In this document: positions 1-8,210 of the stretch, in pieces
Layout of the letters: each line of letters begins with the position of its first letter
How positions within the stretch are numbered: the first letter of the stretch is position 1
From: Bog-257 sp963834135
GTDB lineage: Bacteria > Acidobacteriota > Terriglobia > Terriglobales > Acidobacteriaceae
Assembly: GCA_963834135.1 (NCBI GenBank)
Contig: CAWIAN010000013.1
Span: 488,473-552,472, forward strand
Length of the DNA stretch: 64,000 bases
Direction of reading: 5' to 3'
Made by a program: the position numbers and the translations under genes
The notes under the pieces: model-generated
Told to the model about the DNA's origin: nothing
The model's database searches: none
What the model saw: only the letters and a program-made list of their open reading frames with translations

Positions 1-823
1 TTTCGCCATCGACGGCGTAGTTCATTGCGCGCATCTGGTCAGCGCTGATGCGGCCGGCGAGCATCTGAAATACACTCTGCGCGTTCGGGCATTTCTGAAA
101 CAGCACCGGATTGACGATGGGCACGGCATCGTAGGGTGGGAAGTAGTGCTTGTCATCTTCGAGCACAACAAGTCCGAGCGCTTTGATCAGGCCGTCGGTG
201 TTGCTGCCGGCGACGATGTCCACCGAATTGTTTTCCAATGCGCGATAGAGCAGGCCCAGGTCCATCACGCGCGGCGTATCTTCAAAGCGCAAATCGTAGG
301 TTTTCACCAGACCCTTGTATCCGTCCTGGCGTTCGAGAAATTCATAGCCAACCCCGAGTCTTAGTTTCGGTGCGAAGGGCGCCAGTTGCGAGAGCCTGGT
401 TACTCCCAGGCGACGCGACTCATCTCCGCGCATCACCATGGCGAAGCTGTTGTTGAATCCGAGCGGCGGCATGACGTCGAGATGGAAACGCTGTTTGTAG
501 TCGCGTTTGACCTGCTCGTACACCCTCTGCGAGTCCCCGGATGCAGGTTGCTTCAGGATGGCCGCCAGAGCGGTGCCGGTGTATTCGACGTAACTATCGA
601 TGCGGCCCGCAAGAATAGCCTGCTGGCAGATGTAGGTTCCGGCGAGATAGAAGCGGCCGTCGACTGGCATGTGACATGCGCTCTCGAGGCCCTGCTTAAG
701 GATTTCGCCCAGGATGAGCTGCTCGGTGAAATTCTTCGAGCCGACGCTCAGCTCATTTGTGTGCGAGATGCAACCACTGCACACGGTGAGCGCAAGGGCG
801 GAGAGGAAGGTTCGACGATCCAT
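1..823 (-). CDS. Osmoprotectant ABC transporter substrate-binding lipoprotein (partial, 3' end outside window)
   Basis: Read on the minus strand from ATG at 823; the frame stays open to the window edge (274 codons). The N-terminus MDRRTFLSALALTVCSGC is a lipoprotein signal with Cys18 as lipidation site, and the twin Arg could route it through Tat. Next comes VGSKNFTEQLILGEI, the hallmark of OpuAC/ProX/YehZ proteins that bind glycine betaine, choline or related quaternary amines. It starts 6 bases after the permease stop, so it is the third gene of an ATPase-permease-binding protein operon. Ligand specificity cannot be read from the visible part. The family call is firm; truncation is due only to the window boundary. 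Confidence 0.88.
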   Translation of the reverse strand, partial: MDRRTFLSALALTVCSGCISHTNELSVGSKNFTEQLILGEILKQGLESACHMPVDGRFYLAGTYICQQAILAGRIDSYVEYTGTALAAILKQPASGDSQRVYEQVKRDYKQRFHLDVMPPLGFNNSFAMVMRGDESRRLGVTRLSQLAPFAPKLRLGVGYEFLERQDGYKGLVKTYDLRFEDTPRVMDLGLLYRALENNSVDIVAGSNTDGLIKALGLVVLEDDKHYFPPYDAVPIVNPVLFQKCPNAQSVFQMLAGRISADQMRAMNYAVDGE

Positions 824-829
824 AGCGAG

Positions 830-1459
830 CTAGCTTCTTCGCCGCATCAGCAGCTTCTCGACGCCGGTCAGCGAGAGGTCGGCAGCCAGCGCCATCACTG
901 CCGCGGGTATCGCGCCGGCAAGGATGACGCCATTGTCGACCATAGCGATGCCGCGAAAGATGAATTCGCCAAGGCCACCGGCACCGATGGCCGCGGCAAT
1001 CGTCGCGACGCCGATCGTGATCACCATGGCTACGCGAATTCCGGAGAGCATCACCGGCAGCGCCAGCGGCAACTCTACATGCCACAGCAACTGCCCCGAC
1101 GTGAGTCCCATCGCAATCGCGGCCTCGCGTACGGGCGCGCTGATACCAGCAATGCCGACATACGTGTTACGAACGATGGGGAGCAAAGCGTACAGAGCTA
1201 GCGCGACAATGGCCAGCCGGTCGGCGCGCGCGCCCAGCCACGGCAGCGGCAGCAGCAGTCCGAAGAGCGCGAGGCTGGGGATAGTCTGGATGACGTTGGT
1301 GCTACCGAGCACCACCGCTTTCCATCGCGGGCGACGCGTCAACAGAATCCCAAGCGGGACACCGATCGCCAGCGCCAGCAGCATGGAGATGCCGACCAGC
1401 CAGAGATGCTCGGCGGTAAGCGTGGCGACCTCGCGAGGATGTTTGAGGATGAAGTTCAT
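830..1459 (-). CDS. Osmoprotectant ABC transporter permease (OpuCB/YehW type)
   Basis: 209 residues, almost all hydrophobic, with about five to six membrane segments. The EAA loop near residues 110-130 (VREAAIAMGLTSGQLLWHVELP) marks it as the inner-membrane permease of a binding-protein-dependent importer. The size and the motif GVPLGILLTRR near the N-terminus fit the short permeases of OpuB/OpuC and YehW/YehY systems. It lies between the ATPase gene upstream (195-base gap) and the binding-protein gene downstream (6-base gap). Such systems import compatible solutes under osmotic stress. Only one permease gene is seen; a homodimer is inferred unless another one lies beyond the left edge. Confidence 0.9.
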   Translation of the reverse strand: MNFILKHPREVATLTAEHLWLVGISMLLALAIGVPLGILLTRRPRWKAVVLGSTNVIQTIPSLALFGLLLPLPWLGARADRLAIVALALYALLPIVRNTYVGIAGISAPVREAAIAMGLTSGQLLWHVELPLALPVMLSGIRVAMVITIGVATIAAAIGAGGLGEFIFRGIAMVDNGVILAGAIPAAVMALAADLSLTGVEKLLMRRRS

Positions 1460-1506
1460 TCGGTGCCGTGGACTGAAGCCCCCTCATTTCATTAAGGCGA
1501 CGGTAC

Positions 1507-1551
1507 GGCGCACCCTTCGGCTTCGCTCAGGGTAGGTTCTGAAGGTGCGCC
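1507..1551. repeat. Palindromic intergenic element between transporter genes
   Basis: GGCGCAC at 1507-1513 is complementary to GTGCGCC at 1545-1551, with CCTTC/GAAGG extending the stem and the phrase cttcggcttcgctcaggg inside. It sits in the 195-base gap between the ATPase and permease genes, so it would form a hairpin in the operon mRNA. No U-tract follows, so it is more likely a dispersed repeat or an mRNA-stability element than a terminator. Confidence 0.45.
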
Positions 1552-1653
1552 CCTTCTAAACCGCGATTTGGAGTGTTCATGGTCAGCAAAGTTCTTCCTC
1601 TAGCGGCGAAAAGCAAATCCCTCCTCGGGCTGAAGCCGTCGTTGCTATTCATC

Positions 1654-2430
1654 TCAAGTACCGGCCTTTGCCGGAAACAGCTGCTGGCCTTCGCGGAAGA
1701 CATCGACGTAAGACTTTACGACCTGCTCCTCACTGCGCAGAAATTCCTCCGGACTGTAGACGCCCAGCAGTGCACCATTCTCCAGCAATACGATGCGATC
1801 GCCGAGCATCAGCGCTTCGCCGATATCGTGGGTGACGAAGACGATGGTCTTACCCAGCTTTTCTTGGAGCCCCTTGAACTCACGTCGCAGCTCCGCGCGG
1901 GTGATAGGATCTAGCGCGCCGAACGGCTCGTCCATCAGTAGCATAGGAGGCTCGGCGGCCAGGGCGCGGGCAATCCCTACGCGCTGGCGTTGCCCGCCGG
2001 AGAGCTCGTGCGGGTAGCGTTGCGCAAACTCTGCGACGGGTAAGCCTACGAGCGTCAACACTTCTTCTACGCGACCAGCGATCTTCGCCGGCTCCCACCG
2101 TTCGAGTCTGGGCACGAGAGCGACGTTCTCGAAGACAGTGTAATGAGGGAAGAGTCCGACATCCTGAATGGCATAGCCGATGCGACGGCGCAGCTTGGTT
2201 GCCTCCCATTGGGTAACAGGTTTGCCTTCGACGAGGACTTGGCCGGAAGTCGCGTCCAGCAGGCGATTGATGAGCTTAAGGGAAGTAGTTTTACCGGAGC
2301 CGCTGCGACCGACCAGCATCAATGTCTCGCCGTTGCGAACGCGCAGATTTATTGCCGACAGAAGTTGCTTGCCGTTCGGAAGGCGCAAGCCAACATCGTC
2401 GAACTCAATTACAGATTCAGCAGCAGGCAT
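1654..2430 (-). CDS. Osmoprotectant ABC transporter ATP-binding protein (OpuCA/ProV type)
   Basis: 258 residues. Walker A GRSGSGKTT at about 41-49, Q-loop near YAIQDVGLFPH, signature LSGGQRQR near 144, Walker B LLMDEP near 168 and the switch His in VTHD are all present, so it should hydrolyse ATP. The spacing YAIQDVGLFPH is typical of quaternary-amine importers. It is shorter than ProV/OpuAA (about 400 aa) because the C-terminal tandem CBS domains that sense ionic strength are absent; regulation must therefore be transcriptional or by another route (inference). First gene of the operon with the permease and the binding protein. Confidence 0.92.
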   Translation of the reverse strand: MPAAESVIEFDDVGLRLPNGKQLLSAINLRVRNGETLMLVGRSGSGKTTSLKLINRLLDATSGQVLVEGKPVTQWEATKLRRRIGYAIQDVGLFPHYTVFENVALVPRLERWEPAKIAGRVEEVLTLVGLPVAEFAQRYPHELSGGQRQRVGIARALAAEPPMLLMDEPFGALDPITRAELRREFKGLQEKLGKTIVFVTHDIGEALMLGDRIVLLENGALLGVYSPEEFLRSEEQVVKSYVDVFREGQQLFPAKAGT

Positions 2431-2559
2431 GGGTCGGGGCTAGAAATCCGCACCAGCGTATCAGAATCACAACGGCGACGAACATGCATTCGCTCGCAAA
2501 CAGAAAAGCCGGAGCTGCTCGTAAGCGCTCCGGCACGATTCTGTTGAAACTTTATTGGA

Positions 2560-2940
2560 TTAGTAGCGTCCCCAACCGCCACCACCACCGCCGCCACCTG
2601 AGCGACCACGGCCTCCGCCACCACCGCCACGGCCTCCGCCGCCGCCGCCGAATCCGCCGCGGCCACCACCACCGCCACCGCCACGCGGGCGATCGGCCTT
2701 CGGGCGAGCTTCGTTCACGGTGAGATTGCGGCCACCGAGGTTGGTGCCGTTGAGCGCATCCATGGCTTTTCCGGCCGCGTCGTCGTCAGTCATTTCGACA
2801 AAAGCGAATCCGCGGGGCTGTCCCGTGTCGCGATCGGTAACTATGCTGACCCGTTCGACCGGGCCGTATGCTTCAAACATCGAGCGAACCTGGTCTTCAG
2901 TCGCATCGAAGCTTAAGTTCCCCACGTAGATATTCTTCAT
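2560..2940 (-). CDS. Glycine-rich RNA-binding protein (single RRM)
   Basis: 126 residues from ATG 2940, chosen because AGGAAG lies just upstream; a longer frame to 2982 has no ribosome site. Residues 1-80 form one RNA-recognition motif with RNP2 (IYVGNLSF) and RNP1 (RGFAFVEM). Residues 85-126 are almost only Gly and Arg, an RGG-like tail. This is the layout of bacterial Rbp/cold-inducible glycine-rich proteins, which bind RNA and often respond to cold. It sits about 145 bases downstream of, and on the same strand as, a cold-shock gene, but a terminator lies between them. The tail is coded by a low-complexity GGC/GGT repeat, prone to length variation. Confidence 0.9.
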   Translation of the reverse strand: MKNIYVGNLSFDATEDQVRSMFEAYGPVERVSIVTDRDTGQPRGFAFVEMTDDDAAGKAMDALNGTNLGGRNLTVNEARPKADRPRGGGGGGGRGGFGGGGGGRGGGGGGRGRSGGGGGGGGWGRY

Positions 2941-3035
2941 GACTTCCTCGCTTTCGAGTTGAGCGCTCCGCCAAGGCCCCATCTGGCAGGTGCATGTTGG
3001 GGTTTCACGACTAAAGACTCAGCGAACTACTGCGT

Positions 3036-3065
3036 TTAAAAAGACGAGGGCGACATACGCCGCCC
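3036..3065 (-). terminator. Rho-independent terminator after the cold-shock gene
   Basis: On the minus strand GGGCGGC-GTAT-GTCGCCC (one G-T pair) is followed by TCGTCTTTTT. It starts about 18 bases past the stop of the cold-shock gene and separates it from the RRM gene. Confidence 0.75.
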
Positions 3066-3083
3066 CCACCTTCGAATTGCTTT

Positions 3084-3284
3084 TTAGAGAACCTGGACGT
3101 TCTCAGCCTGCCAGCCCTTCGCGCCACGCTTCACGTCGAAGCTCACAGCCTGACCTTCTTGCAGCGAACGGAAGCCGTTCGACTGAATGGCCGTGAAATG
3201 GACGAAAACATCTTCGCCGTTCTGACGTGAAATGAAACCAAACCCCTTGGCATCGTTAAACCACTTTACTGTTCCTTGTTCCAT
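3084..3284 (-). CDS. csp: Cold-shock-domain protein (CspA family)
   Basis: 66 residues, full family length. The RNA-binding motifs RNP1 (GFGFISR, residues 14-20) and RNP2 (VFVHFTAI, 26-33) and the start GTVKWFNDAKGFG are intact, so it should bind single-stranded nucleic acid as an RNA chaperone in the cytoplasm. A possible -10 box TATAAT lies at 3404-3409 on the minus strand, which would give a leader of about 110 nt, as usual for cold-regulated csp messages. A hairpin terminator follows the gene. Confidence 0.95.
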   Translation of the reverse strand: MEQGTVKWFNDAKGFGFISRQNGEDVFVHFTAIQSNGFRSLQEGQAVSFDVKRGAKGWQAENVQVL

Positions 3285-3403
3285 CTGTTTCTTACATCCT
3301 TGTGTTGATATTGCGTTTGGTGAATCGGAAGGTTACAGGCAGGAATCGCTCGAGACAAAGGAGGGATGGCTGCTAGACGCGCCGTTCGAACATACGCAGC
3401 CAC

Positions 3404-3409
3404 ATTATA
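3404..3409 (-). promoter_or_regulatory. Candidate -10 box of the cold-shock gene
   Basis: Perfect TATAAT on the minus strand, about 120 bases before the csp start; no convincing -35 box at 16-18 bases. The implied long leader fits csp genes. Confidence 0.35.
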
Positions 3410-3758
3410 CAACAAAGGCTATCTTTAGCCGAAAATGAGCCCGTAAAGCGGCAACTGGCAACTCGAAGCCTTGGATTAAGGCCTGTAAACGGCTCTGATT
3501 TCCTGAGCCTGATGGTGTAAGGACCCTATACACCTTGGTCGGTAAAACGGGCCTTAGAAGCCCGGCACAACCGGTGAGAAAGCCCGGTATCTCTTGAATT
3601 GGCTTGACATCGGCGCGGCATAACCTCAATATTTCCCAATCTACCAGCACAGTGGTCCCTGCGCCATTGTATCTGGCTACCCATCGACCGTCCGGGTTGC
3701 GCGCAAGCCGAAGCTTCCGTGCGACCGAATCCCAAACTTGGCGCAGAGAGAGGCAAAG
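3410..3758 (+). other. Gene-free stretch with small hairpins upstream of the lectin-like gene
   Basis: No convincing gene. Two small perfect stems are visible: GGTGTA 3514-3519 with TACACC 3529-3534, and CGGGC 3548-3552 with GCCCG 3560-3564. TTGACA at 3604-3609 is a full -35 consensus, followed at 17 bases by a poor -10 (CAATAT), a possible promoter for the gene at 3759. I do not recognise a known riboswitch. Confidence 0.3.
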
Positions 3759-5294
3759 ATGCGACTCAAACCGAGCTTCGTCATTACCGCGCTTGTTTTC
3801 GTTCTGACTTTTATGGTGGTCACTTCGGCTGCCCAGGAAATCAGGTTTACCGACTTTTCGGCCCTCACCAACCTGCAATTGAACGGCAGTACGCATCAAG
3901 CCACCTGGCAGGGCAATAAGGTATTGCGCCTGACCGACGGACCTCTGTCGCCGAATTCCCATAACCCGCAACAATCCAGCTCTTACTTCAACATCAAGCA
4001 GCCGCTGACTTCCGGGTTCACCAGCTGGTTTGAATTTCAAGTCCATACTCCCGCGGTATGCTGCACTCCCGGCGATGGAGTGGCCTTCATCATTCAGAAT
4101 TCCACGGCGACCGATCCCACGTATGGAGCCCACGGCGCAGGTCTTACCGCAGTAGGGGCCTACAACGGCGGCATGGGCTATGCCGGAATCAATAATAATC
4201 TCGCCATCGAATTCGATACGCAGGCCAATCCCTGGGACCCGAACGGTAATCACGTCTCGATCCAAAGCTGCGGCCCCGCGACCAACACGCCGGTCCACCT
4301 GCCGGGTGTCTACACCATCGGTCAGAACAACGATGTGACCAGCTGTCTGTTGTCACCGAACGCGATCAACACCACCGTTCCGCTCATCGGCGATAACTGC
4401 AGCACCGGGCGCTGCGTGGATGGCGCCGTGCATCAGGTGGTAGTGGAATATACGCCGCCCGCCGTCGGCCAGACCCTGGGAACTTTGCAGGTGTGGCTCG
4501 ATCCGACGTTTATCCCCGGCACGCATACGCCGATGCCGAACTCGCCCCCGACTATCAATGTCCCGTATAACGTGGTTTTCTCCGGCTCCAATCCCACCGG
4601 CCTGAATCTGGATAACGGTTCGGCATGGGTGGGCTTCACCGGATCGCAGCCGATTACGTCCACGGCGCAGGATATTCTCGCCTGGGAGTTCACGCCGCAC
4701 ACGCCGCTGACCATTATCCAGACCATTCCTCCGGGCGGCCAGGAAGCCGATTACGTTTTCGGCGGTTATGAATTGGCCGTGACCTATCCCAACGGCTTCC
4801 AGAACCCCAACGGAATCCAGATGTCGGTGCTATCGACTCCGGTGAATCGGAACACGTTTTACCTCGAACGCCTGCTGGGTACGCAGTTCTCGAACGAGAC
4901 TTGCGCGGTGAACCTCGAAACTGGCGGCAACTGTATCGTGTATAGCGTCACCTGCCTGACGGCGAGTGGACAACAGACCACGTGCCCGTCGGAGCCCGAT
5001 CCGACGATCGCGATGTGTACGCAGTTCTATACCTCCGATCCCATCAACGCGAACAATGCCGACTATCTGAAAGCCGACCCAATCGGGTCGAACAACTGGA
5101 TCAGCATCTTCACCAACTTCCAGATGAACCTGATTGATCCAATCGTTTCGGGTAAGGGAACTAACTTCTCGGATCTCGTTGCGACCTTCCGCAGAAATGG
5201 CGCAGGCATGGCCATTGAGGGCGGGAGTGTGGAGGCGGCGATGCCCAGAATTCCCAGTGCGCCTAGCGGCGGTATCTGTCCGCCAGTTCAGTAG
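3759..5294 (+). CDS. Secreted protein with an L-type (legume-like) lectin domain
   Basis: 511 residues from ATG 3759, preceded by AGAGAGGCAA; a TTG 21 bases earlier lacks a site. Residues 1-25 are a signal peptide ending in SAAQ. Residues about 26-330 match the bacterial L-type lectin fold: FTDFSALTNLQLNG at the start, GDGVAFIIQN, NNLAIEFDTQ with the conserved acidic pair, and WVGFTG near the end. The remaining 180 residues are Cys-containing and not recognised. Such proteins are exported and may bind carbohydrates; no anchor is seen. It is a single-gene unit closed by a strong terminator. Sugar specificity cannot be inferred. Confidence 0.75.
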   Translation: MRLKPSFVITALVFVLTFMVVTSAAQEIRFTDFSALTNLQLNGSTHQATWQGNKVLRLTDGPLSPNSHNPQQSSSYFNIKQPLTSGFTSWFEFQVHTPAVCCTPGDGVAFIIQNSTATDPTYGAHGAGLTAVGAYNGGMGYAGINNNLAIEFDTQANPWDPNGNHVSIQSCGPATNTPVHLPGVYTIGQNNDVTSCLLSPNAINTTVPLIGDNCSTGRCVDGAVHQVVVEYTPPAVGQTLGTLQVWLDPTFIPGTHTPMPNSPPTINVPYNVVFSGSNPTGLNLDNGSAWVGFTGSQPITSTAQDILAWEFTPHTPLTIIQTIPPGGQEADYVFGGYELAVTYPNGFQNPNGIQMSVLSTPVNRNTFYLERLLGTQFSNETCAVNLETGGNCIVYSVTCLTASGQQTTCPSEPDPTIAMCTQFYTSDPINANNADYLKADPIGSNNWISIFTNFQMNLIDPIVSGKGTNFSDLVATFRRNGAGMAIEGGSVEAAMPRIPSAPSGGICPPVQ

Positions 5295-5322
5295 GCGAGC
5301 ACTCTGCGTCGAAGTTGAAGAT

Positions 5323-5366
5323 CCCCATTCAAGGACACAAGAAAGCCTTGAATGGGGTTTTCTTTT
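5323..5366 (+). terminator. Strong Rho-independent terminator after the lectin-like gene
   Basis: CCCCATTCAAGG (5323-5334) pairs perfectly with CCTTGAATGGGG (5346-5357), followed by TTTTCTTTT. It starts 28 bases after the stop codon. Confidence 0.9.
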
Positions 5367-5508
5367 GATCGGGAGAAGCTAGGTGCCTGCCCGTGGGCGC
5401 TAACTTGATTGGGATGCAACGGCGGCCACGTTAGCCAAAGCGGGCGATCGCGGGGTACAGGTGCCTGAGTGGGGAAACCTGAGCCAGCAACGCATTGTTC
5501 GCGCCGGA

Positions 5509-5619
5509 TCAAAGCACGTAGATCCGCAACATCCACCATATGAGGAATAGCGCGACGATGGCGCCCACGACATGAACTATCCAGTCGCCGGCTGTCTTCG
5601 GTCTGCCAAAATTGAACAC
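5509..5619 (-). CDS. Possible 36-aa single-pass membrane microprotein
   Basis: On the minus strand a GTG at 5619 opens 36 codons ending with TGA at 5509. The product begins VFNFGRPKTAGDW, followed by a hydrophobic stretch (IVHVVGAIVALFLIWW) and a short polar tail: a classic small membrane protein with the N-terminus probably in the cytoplasm. Support comes only from composition, the clean TM segment and its position in an otherwise empty intergenic region. No good ribosome site is seen, and a second GTG lies five codons upstream. Unknown function; could be chance. Confidence 0.35.
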   Translation of the reverse strand: MFNFGRPKTAGDWIVHVVGAIVALFLIWWMLRIYVL

Positions 5620-5812
5620 GTCGCATCGTAGCACGGATATCGGGCTGAAGGCGCTCAGAACCTCGGCTATTTAGGTCGTTACGTGCTATGGCGCTATTAA
5701 GTAATTCACGCTGCGTTCGAAACGTCGACTTTCATAGAATCCGAGCTACGGCGTGACCTCCCACACAGTGCCTGCGTCTGGAGACGGATACGGCCCGTCT
5801 AGGCATACGCCG

Positions 5813-6031
5813 TTACAACTTTCCATGGGCATCGATCACCGGTGCGCCCTGAGGAAAGCCACCCGATGCGCCCTGGAAATCGAAGCTGCCCACCGTTGCA
5901 TAGCTCCAGTCGCCGTTAGAGCGGCTAAGCTTGTAAGCTGCTCCCCAGGAGAAAACTCCGCCCCGAAGTGTGCTGCCATAGATACTCCCGCTTGCGTCCA
6001 GCGCCGGAGCATTGGGATACTCCGCGCCATC
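5813..6031 (-). pseudogene. Relic of a GloVer-type tandem-repeat secreted protein
   Basis: Between two in-frame stops the minus strand reads DGAEYPNAPALDASGSIYGS, then TLRGGVFSWGAAYKLS, then a stretch ending in IDAHGKL and a stop. The pattern DGA-P-A-LDASG-IYG-T-GG---GAAYKL is that of the repeat unit of choice-of-anchor GloVer proteins, which are abundant in Acidobacteria and normally hundreds of residues long. Here only about two repeats remain, with no start codon context or signal peptide. I read it as a gene remnant. Confidence 0.6.
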
Positions 6032-6179
6032 TTAGATTACGGCTTAACGGGCTGATTCGGCGACGCTTAGTCACACCGTTCGAGCTGACTAGCGAAATCA
6101 GGCCGGCGCACAGTTACTTCCGAAAACGACACACCCGACTTGCCTAACTGCGCATGGCGATCCTAGGCCAGAAATGCTT

Positions 6180-6989
6180 TCACGGTTGAGGGGCGTGCTT
6201 GTGGGCCAGTTTGCGACGAATATCGGGCCAGAATTCTTTCAGTTCGTTGGACAGTCCATCGTAGAGAATCAGAAGACCAAACGTCTCGGCATTGCGTGAC
6301 GCGGTGCGGTCTTCGGCAGGGTGATAAATGTTAGAAATTGCCGCCGCGGTCGCGTTACCAACGGACTCCGAGTAGTTGAATCGTTCTTCGCCCGAGTCGA
6401 TGCGGGTAACGAAGAGCCGGTTCGCGGCGTAATAAATCCGATGAGAAACCTCGCCTTCTGCCATGCGGTAATAGCGCGGATCCTCATGCAGCAGACTCGG
6501 AAAAACGGCGGTTGTCATATACGTGCCGATGGTGTTGTCGGCGAACGACTCGCCATAGCGCTTGCCATAAGCGCCCCATCCCTGCCCCCACGACTTGGGA
6601 TTGTTCTCTGCCTGTGCGATGGCGGCCAGAGCTCCATTGAAGGGATACACCGCCCAATCGAATGCGCTCGCCGTGGCGATTCTGAACTTCTGGCCGGTGG
6701 TGAGGGGCGGGAGAAACTTATTGCTTCGCACTGTGCCGTAATTGGGCAGCACCTCAAAGATGCGATCGTTTGCGGTTCCGGTTTGCTGCTCAAGCTTACT
6801 CTTGCCGGTGTCACTACTGGTTTTGCTGGCGGCTTGGCTGTCCTTCGGAGCCGTGACGTCTGGATCTGGCGTGCTGGGATTGCTCGGTGGGGTTTGTTGC
6901 TGAGCTATGGCCGAAGAACTACAGGCAATCACGACGGCAGTCAGGAGAGCCAGCCAGAAACCGCGAAAGTGCTTGTATCGGCTATTCAT
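6180..6989 (-). CDS. Secreted protein of unknown function
   Basis: 269 residues if ATG 6989 is used (a second ATG lies 21 bases upstream; neither has a clear ribosome site). Residues about 10-32 are a signal peptide ending in SAIAQ, followed by a low-complexity Pro/Ser/Thr/Lys linker to about 75. The rest is a folded-looking domain with VLPNYGTVRSNKFLPPLT, an aromatic-rich centre and HEDPRYYRMAEG. I recall similar sequences among acidobacterial secreted proteins of unknown function but know no role. It stands alone between two gene-poor stretches. Confidence 0.7.
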   Translation of the reverse strand: MNSRYKHFRGFWLALLTAVVIACSSSAIAQQQTPPSNPSTPDPDVTAPKDSQAASKTSSDTGKSKLEQQTGTANDRIFEVLPNYGTVRSNKFLPPLTTGQKFRIATASAFDWAVYPFNGALAAIAQAENNPKSWGQGWGAYGKRYGESFADNTIGTYMTTAVFPSLLHEDPRYYRMAEGEVSHRIYYAANRLFVTRIDSGEERFNYSESVGNATAAAISNIYHPAEDRTASRNAETFGLLILYDGLSNELKEFWPDIRRKLAHKHAPQP

Positions 6990-7409
6990 GAGGGTAAGTG
7001 ATTGTCTCATGAGCCGTATCGCTGCCCACCAGTCGCCGCTGGAGACCAGATTACTGTGGAGTGGTGTTCCCGAAACGGAACCTTAGCGACGAGACCGGGA
7101 GGAATGGTTACGATTGGAAATCCAAAGCGTGATGGGGCATAGGCTCATCGTGTTGAATGATAACTGCCATGGACAAGCTATTGCGCTCACAACCCCTTCC
7201 GAGGTCAATAAGCGCCATAACGATGCTATCCGACAAGCCTGTTCACCATCACGACTCTCTGGCAAAGTAGACGCCGTATGAGGAGCCAGAAAGTTGACGA
7301 GTTGTTCCGAGTGCCAACCTCCTAGTTCTCGCGCCGTTGGCGCCCGCGCGGGTTTAAGCCTGCCGCGAAGTTTGATAAATTGTTTTGCTTCCCGTTGAAC
7401 GAGGTGATC
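6990..7409. other. Gene-free stretch
   Basis: About 400 bases with no credible reading frame, repeat or terminator. A 60-codon minus-strand frame at 7083-7265 has no start context or recognisable composition. It must hold the divergent promoters of the genes at 6989 and 7410, but no clear boxes are visible. Confidence 0.5.
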
Positions 7410-8165
7410 ATGAGCTACATCGCCGTCAGCTTCGTTACGTTCTGCCTGATCTTCGGCGCTGGCCTGCTTGGCATGGTGTTGCGCCGTGTCTTACCCAAGG
7501 ATCATCTCAGTGATGCATCGAAAAGTATGGTGACGCTGGGCATGGGGCTGGTAGGCACGATGGCCGCTCTGGTTCTCGGCTTACTCATCGCTTCGGCCAA
7601 AGGCTCCTATGACACGCAAAGCGGTGCGCTGCTCCAGATGTCTGCCAACGTCATTTCGCTCGACCGGACCCTGGCTCTTTACGGCTCTGAGGCGAAGGGA
7701 GCGCGCGCGGTCCTCCGCGACGAAGTGGTCCACATCATCGCTCGTCTTTGGCCGGAAGATATGGCCAAAATGGCGCAATTAGCACCTACCGGAGATTTGT
7801 CAGGAGCGGTTTATGACTCGATCGAAAGTCTAGCGCCGAAAGATGACCGGCAACGATTGCTTCGGTTGGAGGGATTGCAACTGGCAACCGAGATCTCGCA
7901 AGCCCGCTGGTTGATGTTCGAGCAGGGCACTACCATGGTTTCCAAACCGTTAGTTGTGGTGGTCGTTTTCTGGCTGACCTTCATTTTTCTGAGCTGGGGG
8001 CTCTTCGCCCCGGCCAATGGAACCGTGATCGCTACGTTCTTCATTGCAGCACTTTCCGTCTCTGCTGCACTTCTGCTGACCCAGGAGATGTATATGCCTT
8101 ACGCGGGAATCATTCGCATCTCCAGCGTCCCGCTCCGCGCGGCTCTGGCGCAACTTGGCCAGTAA
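7410..8165 (+). CDS. DUF4239 (bestrophin-like) membrane protein
   Basis: 251 residues from ATG 7410 with GAGGTG six bases before it. Two membrane helices at the N-terminus (about 1-25 and 43-65), a soluble central helical region with SAKGSYDTQSGALLQMSANV, and two or three helices at the C-terminus. The order fits the DUF4239 family, described as bestrophin-like; bestrophins are anion channels but no activity is proven for this family. Convergent with the DoxX-like gene; no operon partner. Confidence 0.8.
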   Translation: MSYIAVSFVTFCLIFGAGLLGMVLRRVLPKDHLSDASKSMVTLGMGLVGTMAALVLGLLIASAKGSYDTQSGALLQMSANVISLDRTLALYGSEAKGARAVLRDEVVHIIARLWPEDMAKMAQLAPTGDLSGAVYDSIESLAPKDDRQRLLRLEGLQLATEISQARWLMFEQGTTMVSKPLVVVVVFWLTFIFLSWGLFAPANGTVIATFFIAALSVSAALLLTQEMYMPYAGIIRISSVPLRAALAQLGQ

Positions 8166-8210
8166 CAGTAGTTGCTTAGATATTTACGTTTTTAGGAAGG
8201 CGTAGGCTCA

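Noticed and set aside
386..1201. Long plus-strand frame opposite the transporter genes
   Set aside because: It is the antisense shadow of the binding-protein and permease genes; no site and no family features.
3405..4298. 297-codon minus-strand frame opposite the lectin-like gene
   Set aside because: Antisense of a gene with a signal peptide and lectin motifs; composition is not coding-like.
7083..7265. 60-codon minus-strand frame
   Set aside because: No site, mixed composition, no family trace.
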